Source: Membranipora membranacea
Lineage: Eukaryota; Bryozoa; Gymnolaemata; Cheilostomatida; Membraniporidae
Reading direction: 5' to 3'
Length of the DNA: 64,000 bases
Assembly: GCA_914767715.1 (NCBI GenBank)
Contig: OU612065.1
Span: 31,806,001 to 31,870,000 of the forward strand
This document shows, one piece after another, positions 1 to 12,400 of this stretch. Both the position numbers and the translations under genes were made by a program. Each line of letters opens with the position of its first letter. The stretch's first letter is position 1. The notes beneath the pieces were generated by a model. It was not told where the DNA came from. It did no database searches and saw nothing but the letters and a program-made list of their open reading frames with translations.

Positions 1-265
1 TATATATATATATGTGTATGTGAGCATTATCTTTGTGAATTTTAGATGATGTCCAGATTTACCCCTCTGAATTTGGCGAAAGCTTTCAATAGAACAATTG
101 GATTTTTTCTGGTGTTTGAGGATATTAGCAAAAAAATGATGTCACTTCTACATAGTTTTCGGCTTGATGGATGCTAAAACAAGAGGCTCACTTAAAGTTT
201 TATCGATCATAAAGAACGATGAGAAAACAAACCTTTTTATTATTATAATTATCTGTTCATTACAG
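1..265 (+). other. Intron of the Roco-caspase gene (left end of window)
   Basis: Starts with a short TA microsatellite. The stretch from about 165 on (a GGATGCTAAAACAAGAGG motif) recurs before LRR exons 2 and 3 and so belongs to the duplicated exon cassette. No coding signal seen. Confidence 0.6.
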
Positions 266-415
266 CATCACATCTCTTGTAAACCTCGAGGAGCTGGGGA
301 TATCTGGTGACTTATGTTCTGAAGGCCTGTGTACCTTACCTGAGGGAATTGGGAACCTTAAGAGTCTCCAGAAAGTAGTGATAACAAACTCACATCTCTA
401 TGAGTTACCTGAAAG
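266..415 (+). CDS. LRR exon 1 of the Roco-caspase gene
   Basis: A 150-base exon between a TTACAG acceptor and a GAAAG/GTAAGT donor, phase 2 at both ends, so it can be gained or lost without a frameshift. It encodes two leucine-rich repeats: LVNLEELGISG, then LPEGIGNLKSLQKVVI, ending in LPE. The pattern is that of the LRRs that precede Roc domains. Nearly identical to the exon at 1483-1632. Confidence 0.85.
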
Positions 416-3400
416 GTAAGTATATATTCCGAATTCGAAAATTGTGAATACCTGCTGATTTTTGATTTGTTACAAAAAATTTTCATCTATTCCTCAAAGT
501 TCTCCTCATTTTTCGCTAATAATATTAATCTTCCCAGCATTTATTTGTGTCAGCTGCTCACAATTTAGTGTGTATAGGTATGATGTCTCTATAGCAGTCA
601 CAACAAACTCCACATACTTTAGATTATGCTGCTAATACACATATTTTTCGATACATTTGATTGGATGCTAAAACAAGAGGCTCACTTAAAGTTATATCGA
701 TCATAAAGAACGATGAGCAAACTAAATTTTGTATTAATATAATTATCTGCTCATTACAGCATCACATCTCTTGTAAAACTCGAGGAGCTGAGTATAGATG
801 GTCCATTACATACCTTACCTGAGGGGATTGGGAACCTTGAGAGTCTCAAGAAATTAGTGATAAAACACTCATCTCTCAAAGAGTTACCTGAAAGGTAGGT
901 ATATATCATTTTCAGAATATCATGTCATAGTGCCAAACTTTGTTGGTACTGCATTCAAATCAGCATGAGTTGCATCAAATACTGAAAGCTGCACAGAATG
1001 CAGGCAACATTTTTTCATGATCTACCTTTAGCTTATGTTGTAGTCATAACTCGATATTTCATGTGAGAAAGTATGAAATGATGATTATGTGTATGAAGTG
1101 TGGCAAATTATGATCCAACAATACCTGTTCAATAATAAGAGCAAGAGATATATTTACGAATTCTAAAATTGTTAGTACCTGCTGATTGTTGATTTGTTAC
1201 AAAAATTTTCAGCTCTTCCTCAAAGTTCTCCTCATTTTTCGCTAATAATATTAATCTTCCCAGCATTTATTTGTGTCAGCTGCTCACATTTTAGTGTGTA
1301 TAGGTATGATGTCTCTATAGCAGTCACAAACTCCACATACTTTAGATTATGCTGCTAATACACATATTTTTCGATACATTTGATTGGATGCTAAAACAAG
1401 AGGCTCACTTAAAGTTTTATCGATCATAAAGAACGATGAGAAAACAAACCTTTTTATTATTATAATTATCTGTTCATTACAGCATCACATCTCTTGTAAA
1501 CCTCGAGGAGCTGTGGATATCTGGTGACTTATGGTCTGAAGGCCTGTGTACCTTACCTGAGGGAATTGGGAACCTTAAGAGTCTCCAAAAAGTAGTGATA
1601 GCACACTCATCTCTCAAAGAGTTACCTGAAAGGTAGGTAAAGATCGTTTTGAGAATATTGCGTCATGGTGCCAATCATTCTTAGTACTGCTTTCAAATCA
1701 GAATGAGTTTAACCCATAGACCTACTAATAATAAACCTGAAAACCTTACTGGGAGAAATTGGGAACCTTGCAAGACACAATAATCATTTATCAAAAAATT
1801 ATTTGTAGCTTTCAAAAATACCCCTTCTTTCATCAATTATGCCTCTGAGGTTCCAAAATCTAGTGGTGTTGTATATGCAATGTGCAGACAACTTTTTATC
1901 CGGAAACATGTTGAAGAGTACAGAAGTACCAATGCAATAGATAGTCTGGCAACTAGGACTACACAGTAGTTCTGCAATGTTTTGAAACTGAAAAAAATTG
2001 AAGCATTTCAGGGTGAACATTATTTGTAGCTTTAGAAAATACCCCCTCTTTCATCAATTACCCCTCTGAGGTTCCAGAATCTAGTGGTGTTGTATATGCA
2101 ATGTGCAGTCAACTTTTTATCTGTAAACATTTGAAGACTACAGAAGGACCAAAGCAATATATAGTCCGGCAGCTAGGACTACACAGTAGTTATTAAATAT
2201 TTAAAAACTGAAAAAATTCATAGCTCTTCCAAGTAAAATTATGCGTACCTTTAATAATTGCCCCCTTTTTCGCCAATTACCCCTCTCAGGTTCCAAAATC
2301 TAGTGCTGTACCAGCCCAACATGCCACCACTTGTATGTAATTTAGAGAACTATAAAGGTTAATGGACTCAGTTATCTAAAGTTGTACAATGTTCCTGAAA
2401 CTGAAGATATATTTATTTTTAACGCATGTGGAACTAATAAGTTAATAAATATATTTGGAAGTGGTAGCGTATTGCTCTGGTACAGCACTAGATTTTGAAA
2501 CCTCATAGGCGCAATTGAAGGATTATTGGTCAAAAGATGAACTATTAAGGGACCCATATTCCATGTACAATTCCCTACTAGCCAGCTTACACTTTCACTT
2601 CAAAGTTTCTTACATTCACTGTCATTGTTGTTCCATTTTGTTGTTTATACAGAAATGTCTTCTCTCAATGATATATGAAATATTTGGGCAAAAATTGAAT
2701 ACAGCTTTATTCAAATCTGAGGTGAAAAATATTCATTCTAAACAACCATTTGTTTACCATATGTAATAACCTACTACAAGGGTCATGTTACTTTGGTGTG
2801 AATGGCAGTGAAATGAAACTGTTGAGCTAGAGATTACAGGAATAGCCTGAAAGCGGTAATCGAAGCTCTCGAATTCAAATATCACAGCAGTTGCCATGTT
2901 GATGGAATAGCAGCAAGATAAGGAAAAGAAGGCTGGTAAATAAGTGTATCATACATACTATAACAAAATAATATGTCATACGATTGATCCAAAGACTGGA
3001 GTGTGAGTTTGACCAATAAGAGGGTCAGTAAAATAAACAAAGTTGAGCTAGAAATCACCTAAATCGGCTGAAGTGGGAAATCAGACCTCATGTGCCCTAA
3101 TATGTCAGTAAACACATCAACAATAGAATAGATTTATAAAACGTATAACAACAGAGAATGTTATTACATCAAATCCAATATGAGAACACACCATCTTTTT
3201 TCTTCTCCAATTTGTTTGTTTCTACGACTTATCATCAACACATCATCAAGTCACGTTTGGTTCTCGAGGGTTGTGGTATGCGACGGTCTGGCTTGCATCT
3301 TTTTCTTGACGGTTATCATCGTTCCGCCCCGGTTTAATCATCTTCATCCGCAGAGAGATAGGGCCAAAATAAATGTGCTCAGAATCAGTGTGGTACCCCT

Positions 3401-6400
3401 TCACCCTAGACTTGTTTCTTGTCACTTGTCTGCCATGAAGAGATTCTACTGTAACTTTACTAACAATGGAATCAATCACGGTCATAGGGTTTTTATTGAA
3501 AGTGCTTACTTTAATATCTCCATTTAATTTTTTTTGTATGTGATTAAGGTATTTCCTTATGAAAAGTTGTCTATACATTACATATGCAACACCAATTCTA
3601 CAGAAGATGATGAGTCTCTGTTTTGTTAGAGCTTACACATTGTTTGGCTTGATGGCTCCCTGCATTAACAAAAACACAGAATACAAACCTAGAGAATATT
3701 TAGGATGGTGAAATGAAGCATAATCAGCTGGTTTTAGGTTCAACTGAGGTTTCCATATAACTCCAGAGCATTTTGATCGGTAATATATTCAATAGAAGAT
3801 ATCCAGACTTTATCTTGGGGATGACAATGAGATTGATGCTCAGAATCAGAACGGTCGTTGGTCAAAGCACAAATTGTCAAGAGATGCACAATCCGTGTGC
3901 ATTTTTTTTGGTCAGTTTCTTCTTCAAAAATTCTTACATGCACTTCCATTGTGTCCGCGACATTTTGCTTACATAACATCGTACTGCCTTCATTTGGGAA
4001 ATCATAATAAGTATTGTGCTCTCAGAGTACAGGTGGAGGTACCCATACTATAGTACTCAAATGTTCCAGGAAAACAATTTTGCTCTGACATTTAGTGGTT
4101 ATCGAACTTGCTTTATTCCCTTTCAATTACAGCATGCATACACTCGTTAATTTGGAGAAACTGAATATAATTCGCAGTAGGGAGCTGAAATCCTTACCTG
4201 ACTGGATTGGAGAGCTCACTAATCTCAAAATCTTCAATGTGTCCTATTGCCAGCTAACTAGCCTGCCTGACAGGTATGTAATTGTAGTATTTTGAGTCTG
4301 CCTTCTCTTTTGAATGATAATCTACAGGCAATCTAAGTTCTATTTACGTTGATATTTCGATTAATTGAGTATGATTAAAGACTTCCTAAGGACCAAAGCA
4401 GTAGTTAGTCTGGCAGCTAGTTTTGCAATAGTTATGCAATATTTTGAGACTGAAAAAAATTGAAGCTCTTCAGGGTGAAAATTATTTGTAGCTTTAGAAA
4501 ATACCCCCTCTTTCATCAATTAAGCCACTGAGGTTCCAAAATCTAGTGGTGTTGTATATGCAATGTGCAGACAACTTTTTATCTGGAAACATCTTGAAGA
4601 CTACAGAAGGACCAAAGCAATATATAGTCCGGCAGCTAGGACTACACAGTAGTTATGCAATATTTAAAAACTGAAAAAATTCATAGCTCTTCCAAGTGAA
4701 ATTATGAGTACCTTTAATAATTGCCCCCTTTTTCGTCAATTACCCCTCTGAGGTTCCAAAATCTAGTGCTGTACCAGCCCTACATGCTACCACTTGTATG
4801 TAATTTAGAGAACTGTAAAGGTTATTGGACTCAGTTATCTAAAGTTGTACAATGTTCCTGAAACTGAAAATATATATTTTTTTAACGTAGGTGGAACTGA
4901 TCAGTTATTAAATATATTTTGAAGTGGTAGCGTATTGCGCTGGTACAGCACTAGATTTTGAAACCTCATAGGCGCAATTGAACGATTATTGGTCAAAAGA
5001 TGAATTATTAAAGGACCCATATTACATGTACAATTCCCTACTAGCCAGCTTACACTTGTTGTTCCATTTTGTTGCTTAAACAGAAATGTCTTCCCTCAAC
5101 GATATATCAAATGGTCACCTTTGGTCACCCTTCACCGCCGTGGTCCTGCGCGGGTGGCGGGTTTCTGCTTGATTCCAAGTTCTACCAAACTCCTCCATCG
5201 CACTCGATCTTCAGCATCTGATCCATCTAGATCAAGCCATCTAAGGTCTGAGTTCACCGTGTCACACCATCTTTGCTTCGGTCTACCCCTAGGTCGCACT
5301 CCTTCGACTGTCATCTCTGACACTCTCCGGATGTCGACCTCACTTTCTCTCCGTCTAACATGCCCATACCACTGCATTCTCTTTCTCCTCATCAGATCTT
5401 TAATTGGCATTACTCCGGCCTCTGCTGTTAATTCTTCATTTCTCTTGTGGTCCTCTAGACTTATGCCCATACAATATCTCAACATTCGCGTTTCGCAGGG
5501 TGACATCTTATCCACCAGAGATCCTGTGATTGGCCATGTCTCATTTCCATATAGTAGAGCTGGTCTGATAGCTGTTTTATACATCAGCACTTTCAGTTTA
5601 GTAGGCATTTTCTTGTCACAGAACACACCAGTCATCTCTCTCCACTTATTCCAAGCGTTGGATATTCTCAGCTCTATATCCTTGCGGCAACCTCCATCTT
5701 GGTGGATTGTTGTGCCCAAGTACTTGAACTGAGAAAATTTAGGCAGGCTTTCCGCTTCTCGACTCCCATACTTCTTCATCCTGATGTTCTCTTGGTCTCC
5801 AACTGCTGGCAAATGCTCTGTTTTCTTTCGGCTTATTTTCAATCCAACTGCCTCCATCTTACCTCTCCAGATCTTTAACCTTCTCTCTAGTCTCTCTCGA
5901 TCACTATCGCAAAGCGCCAGATCATCAGCAAATAACATTGCCCATGGGCTGTCCTCATTTATGTCTTCTGTTATAACATCCATTAATATGATATAAAGGA
6001 GCGGGCCTAGTGTTGATCCTTGATGTAATCCAACTTCAATGTGAATCTTGTCTGTCACTCCGGAGTCCGTCCCAACACTGGTGCTGCAGTCTCCGTACAT
6101 GTCTTGATGATGTCGATGTACCGCTCTGGAACCATTCGCGTTCGTAAGCAAAACCATATCAGCTCACGTTGTATGGTATCATAGGCTTTTTCAAGGTCTA
6201 CGAACACCATATGAAGAGCTTTGTCGTACTCTCTGTGTTTCTCCTGAAGAATTCTGAGGCAGAACATGGGCTCTGTGGTTGATTTTCCCTTCTGAAATCC
6301 ATACTGGTTTTGCTTGATTGTGACTAATTCTCTGATTCTCTGCTCAATTATTCTCTCCAGTAGCTTAAGGCAGTGGCTCAGCAGTTTAATCCGCCGGTAA

Positions 6401-9400
6401 TTTCCGCAGTCTAAAGGGTCTCCTTTCTGCTTACATATTGGTGTTATTGTGCTCTCCCTCCAGTCTGGTGGTGTCCTTTTAGAGATGATGTTGTTTAAAC
6501 ACGCTGTCATCCAGGTGTTTCCTCTCTCTTCCAACAGCTTTATGATGTCTATTGGTAGTCGGTCTGGCCCCGTGGCTTTGTTGGGTTTCATCTTTCCTAT
6601 CTGGATGTTAACTTCCTCTTCATTGATCTTGGGTACTGGCCCTTGTACTGGCAAATGCGGAGGCAGTTCCTCCCTGCTGTTCTCATTATTTAGTAGACCA
6701 TTGCAATAATTTTTCCATCTCTTCTTGATTTGCTCATCTTCACACAAAATCTTTCCATCTATGTCCTTGACAAAAGGTATTCTGTCAATATCCTTAGATC
6801 TCCGATGTCTAGTTTTAGCTAGGCGGTGGATGATCTTTGGTCCATTCCTCTCTATTTCATCGTATAAGTTTTCTGATGCTGCTTCTTTTGCTACGGCCAC
6901 CTTTTCCTTGCTTGTCTTGTTTAGGCTGGTGTACCGTTCTCTTGCTTCTTCTTTGTTATCTTCACTTGCTCTTTTCCATTCTTTCCATGCATCTTTCTTC
7001 TCTTTTACTGCTGTTTGTACTTCCTCATTCCACCACCAAGACTCTTTCTCTAAGTACTTTCCTGCCACTGACTCTCCGAGTATCTCCTTTGCTGCCTCCA
7101 TAACCATCGGATAAGTCTCCGCCCACTGCAATCCTTCCTCAGTATAGATTCCATCTAGCTTTTCACTCAGCTTCTCTATCAGTTCTTCTCCTTCCGGCTT
7201 GCTGAGCTTCCACCAGCTAATCTTCTTTTCCCTTTTTCCGGATCTTCTCTTTTTCTTCTAAGCCAAAATTTCAACCACCAGAAGCCGATGTTGTGACGCT
7301 ACAGATTCTCCCTTGATCAATTTACAGTCCTTGATCTTGCTTATCCTTTCTCTTCTTATCCCGATGTAGTCAATCACGGTCTGAATAGGTCCACTCTTGA
7401 ACGTATAGGTCTGAGCATCACTTTTAGTGAAGAATGTGTTCACCAGCGCCAGGTCGCACTCCCTAGCATAGTTCAGAATCCGCTCTCCTTCTTCATTGAT
7501 GTTTCCACGTATCTTGCCACCATTCCATCTTTCAAATCCATCTCTCTCAACTCCGACATGTCCATTGAGGTCTCCGGCAATAATCAGTTCTTCAGATGTA
7601 GGCATACTGTCCGTTACCGCCCCGAGTTGTGTCCAGAATCTATCCTTCTCTTCCTCTTGACATCCCTGTTGTGGCGCGTAGGCTGACACGATGTTATAAG
7701 TGTGCCGAGGCGTCACCAGCTTCATACTCATTATCCTATCCGACTTCCTCTCTACTGCAATCACTTTGTCCTGCCATTCCTCTTCTCAAGCAAATAGCAA
7801 CTCCATTCTTCGATCTTCCTCCACCACTATTGTATAGCTTGATGCCTTCACCGATATTTCTTGCCTTGCATCTAGATTTCCCTCCCGTCCATCTAGTTTC
7901 CTGCAGACATAGTATGTCAATGTTTGGTCTCACCATCAAATAGGCAATCTCTCGACTCTTAGCAGTCAGCGTACCGATGTTTAGGGTCGCTATCCTGATC
8001 TTCTGTAGCCTCGCTCGCATACTTCTTACAGGGTCAGCAAGCTAACCTCTGCGCATCGCTTAACACGGGGATGCCCTAGCATGGTCTGGTATCTGTTGGT
8101 TTCTAAGCATATTGGTTTGAGGCTGGGATGTTTCATCGGCCGGATGCTCTTCCTGTCGCCGAACCCTCTGTCTTCATCCAGGCTTGGGACTGGCTGCGTA
8201 TTGCACTGGCTTGTACACTCCACAGGCGACATTTCAATGATATATTAATTTTTTTTTTGCCCCAATATTTCAATGATATGTCAAATATTTGGGCAAAGAT
8301 TGAGTGCAGTTTTATTCAAATCTGAGGTGGAAAATTTACATTCTAACCAGCCATTTGTATACCATATGTAATAACCTACTACAAGGATCATGTTACTTCA
8401 GTGTGAATGGCAGTGAAATGAAGCTGTTGAGCTAGAGATTACAGGAATAGCCTGAAGGCGGTAATTCGAAGCTCTCGAATTCAAATATCACAGCAGTTGC
8501 CATGTTGATGGAATAGCCGCAAGATAAGGAAAAGAAGGCTGGTAAATACGTGAATCATACCTACTATAACAAAATAATATGTCATGCGAATCGACCCAAA
8601 GAGTAGAGTGCGACCAATAAGAGGGGGTCAGTAAAATAAAGAAAGTTGAGCTAGAAATCACCTAAATCGGCTGAAGTGGGAAATCAGACCTCATGTGCCC
8701 TAATATGTCAGTAAACACATCAACAATAGAATAGATTTATAAAACGAATAACAGCGGAGAATGTTATTACATCAAATCCAATATGAGTACACACCATCTT
8801 TTTTCTCCAATTTGTTTGTTTGTCTTATCATCAACACATCATCAAGTCACGTTCGGTTCGCCAGGGTCGTGGTATGCGAGGCGGTCTGGCTCGCATCATT
8901 TTCTTGACGATTATCATCGTTCCGCCCTGGTCTCGTCATCTTCATCCGCAGGGAGATAGGGCCTACAATTAATGGGCTCAGAATCAGTGTGGTACCTCTT
9001 CACCCTAGACTTGTTTCTTATCACTTGTCTGCCCTGAAGAGATTTTACTGTAACTTAACTACCACTGGAATCAATCACGGTTTATAGGGTTTTCATTGAA
9101 AGTGTTATGCATTTTTGTGGGACTGTCTCTTTGCACAATTCCCAGCGAAGTCATAAAGTCCTCAATTTTGGCACTTATAAACTGCGGACCATTATCAAAT
9201 TTGAGTGTGGTGGGTATTCCATATCTGAAGAATGTTTTGGCCAGTTCTTCTGATGTTTGGGATGCGGTTGTGGAGCCCATGATAGAATAATCATGAAAGC
9301 GTGAATCATAATCTACCATTACCATCACATAGTCATTAGTTGGCTGTATGGGATTCAGAGAGTCTACACTAAAATCTGGCCATGGTTTCTTGGGCAGGTG

Positions 9401-12400
9401 CGTTACTACGCTCAGCGGCTCTATAATTCGACACTGGTGACATTTATTATCACTTTTAGGTCTCTGTTTATACCAGGCCAATAAACTTTATTCCTAGCCC
9501 TAGCCGTAGTTCCAACTATTCCAGGATGCCCCTCATTGGCTAAATCTGTAACTCGCTGTCTCATATAGCCTACCACACAAGTTCTGTGGCATTCCATCTA
9601 TACGGGGAGGGAAACTCTGACAACCTATCCTCAAGTATAAGCTTTCTTACTAGCAGAAATTGTCGATCTTTGCTAGATGCTAAGCCTACCTGTTTGGTTG
9701 TCAACGCCGATGGGGTGGATGCTATGGAAATCCTCTTAACACAATCATCTGTCTCTACAAAGTCATCAGATTTGAACACAGTTGGATTTGCTTAATAAGC
9801 CTTGATGAAATAACTGCTATGTTTCATGGCCTGGTATATGAACTACCTCAGAGTCAAAACACTGCAATCTCAAAACCCAGCGTTCAATGCGAGCATGGCT
9901 TACTAGTTGGACAAAATATGTACAGCAGGATTGGTGGTCAGTAACAAATTTGAATTTAATACCAAAGTAGGTATGGGCTAAACTTTTCACAGGCCCATAC
10001 TAGACTGGGAGACTCTTTCTCACACGGACTGTATACCGACGTTCAACATCAGTCATGACCTACTGGCATAGCTAATCACCCGATATTCCCCACTTTGGAC
10101 CTGGACCAGAACGGTACCTAATCCTACATTTGAAGCATCACTGGTAACCATAGTATCATTGCCTACATCAATATAACCCAGGGTATGGGTGGTACATAGG
10201 GCTTGTTTTAGACTTTAAAATGCCCTCCTCTCATTCTGACCAAAATGGAATTGATCGTTGGCTTCTCCATGAATAAGTTTCCTGAGTGGTTCACATGTGT
10301 CAGAGTAATCTGGGGTAAATTTTGAGACATACTGAGTCAGGCCTAAGAAACTGCAAATTTCAACTTGATATGTAGGTTCACAAGAATTCTGCACAGCCTC
10401 TACATGCTTCTGCAATAGGCCTATCCCATTAACGGTCAGTTTGTGTCCTTTAATTCCAAATCTGGGACTCTATCTGTCGGCGTTACATAGGGCTTGTTTT
10501 AGACTTTCAAATGCCTTCCACTCATTCTGACTAACATGGAATTTATCTCTGGCTTCTCCACGAATAAGTTTCCTGAGTGGTTCACATGCTTCAGAGTAAT
10601 CTGGGATGAATTTTGAGACATACCGAGTCAGGCCTAAGAACTTGCAAATTTCAGCTTGATATGTAGGTTCACAAGCATTCTGCACAGCCTCTACATGCTT
10701 CTGCAATAGGGCTATCCCATTAACAGTCAGTTTGTGTCCTCTAATTCCAATTCTGGGACTCTGAATTTGCACTTAGCTCGGTTTAGGGTTTAATAAATCT
10801 CTCTAAATCATCAATTGCTAGTTGATATGTTTAGATTTCACTTTTCCTACTACTGAGAAGACATTTTCAAAACGGGATAAAATTTCCTCCATAGTGTTTC
10901 TCACAACATTTAAGCCTAGTCTCGGAATTCCAAACTGAAGAGCAGTTGCCCTTTTGATAATGTTTTCAGCTTGTCCAATGGCAACATGGAAGTCTGCATT
11001 TACCCTGCTTCCGGAAAGTTTAATCTCGAAATTAGCGATCCCCAGCAAATCTAGCAGGACTTTACTACCATAGGGGTAGAGTTTCTTGTCCGATAGTCTG
11101 GATGATGCTTTGGCTTTTTTCTTTCAGCATATCCCATGTTGATTTTGGCTGCACATTTGCACTGAATCCTTAATCAGTCATAGGCTGAGTATTTAGGCCC
11201 CCAAAGCTTACAGTTATGAACCAGTCTTCACTTCCATGAGATTGGTATGAATTATGATACCATGATTTGAATGAATGGCCTTGTCCATGGTGTTCTTAAC
11301 TCCACAGTTGCCTGCGGTAGTTTCCACACTTCCAGGACTATCAGAGGGTGAACTACAAAGAGCCCTACAGTTGCCTGCAATACTCTCAGCACTGATAGCT
11401 TTCTTACGCCGCTGTAGACTGGTTCGGTTGCAGATAGACCTCTGTCTTTGACAGAAACCTCTGCTTCCTCACAGTCTACGAAACAGGGGGGACGAGTAGT
11501 GAATGAACTTGCAATGGAGAAAACATATCCATCAGAAGCGAATTGGTCATCTGCATGACCTATATCAGTACCAGTATCATTGTCATGCAAATTTCTCACT
11601 CTATTTTGATAATTGAGCCGGTTTCCTTTAAATCTACCACATCTACCACATCTGTTTGATTTGTTATAGGGACTAATGTTCAGGACATTTCCAGTTTGAG
11701 AAATAGCCATTTTCTCACATTGTTTAGACGTATCCAAATTAGTTTTCAAAGTTAGGTCATTCTCTCTCGAAAGTGCCCATCTTATCTTGTCAGAAAGAAT
11801 TCCTGATACTAGTTGATCTCTAATTTACATATCTGTGTCATGGAATTCACAACCGTCTGTCAAGCACCTAAGCTTAGTTGCAAATTTTGATAAGGATTCA
11901 CCAGTATTTTGTGAAGCTTTCCTAAACACATGTCTTTTGAAATACAGGATTTATCTTTCGAACAAAATGTCCGGTCTGTGTCATCACAAGTTCATTATAA
12001 TCAGAGTTCCGTGCAGCAGTGTCACCAGGTGTAAATTTCCCGCACGCCCTGCCCCGCAGTATAAAGTAGTTGGGACCTCCTTTGGGCACGCTGCCTTGCT
12101 TCTAAGGCTTTTATCTCAGGTGAATCCTACCTTTCTTCTTCTTTATTGAAACACCCCTTTGTATTCCATAATGACCAAATTCTTTAATCCAGCATGACCA
12201 TTTGTTAGAGATTTGAATGCTTTCCCCATCCGGTATAATTGGTTCAGTGTCCGTCAATGGTCAGTGACAATTCTAATAGCAATAGCAATACAACTAGCAA
12301 TGACACCATGCCTATATATTGAGTAAGACTACTCCTGGTACTACCTACCTAGTCTTACAAGTCTATTCAAGCAGAAGCATCCATGAGAATAAACAAGAAA

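Larger units (their letters stand above)
165..1640 (+). repeat. Tandemly duplicated LRR exon + intron cassettes
   Basis: Three cassettes (about 165-430, 655-910, 1375-1640), each with the same pre-exon intron sequence, acceptor, LRR exon and donor. Intron sequence after exon 1 (from about 430) recurs at about 1157, so the latest duplication unit is about 1.2 kb apart. Cassettes 1 and 3 are the most alike. Confidence 0.8.
4440..12000 (-). mobile_element. Degenerate Gypsy/Ty3-like LTR retrotransposon, interrupted by an RTE LINE
   Basis: Minus-strand order from right to left: gag-like region (about 11250-11960), a pol region between protease and RT (10818-11048), RT/RNase H border (10215-10772, duplicated), integrase core (9071-9481), then pol tail and terminal region (8272-9110) continuing at 4440-5112. 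The 5113-8271 stretch between is a separate LINE. The element lies antisense inside an intron of the Roco-caspase gene. Boundaries are approximate and I did not find two intact LTRs. Confidence 0.6.

Noticed and set aside
3180-3527. Plus-strand 115-residue frame
   Set aside because: Opposite to a minus-strand frame with Gypsy Pol resemblance; no protein features.
5121-5732. Plus-strand 203-residue frame inside the LINE
   Set aside because: It is the antisense shadow of the RTE reverse transcriptase, which has clear RT motifs on the minus strand.
6449-7114. Plus-strand frames rich in Ser/Leu
   Set aside because: Antisense shadows of the RTE pol region; no motif of their own.
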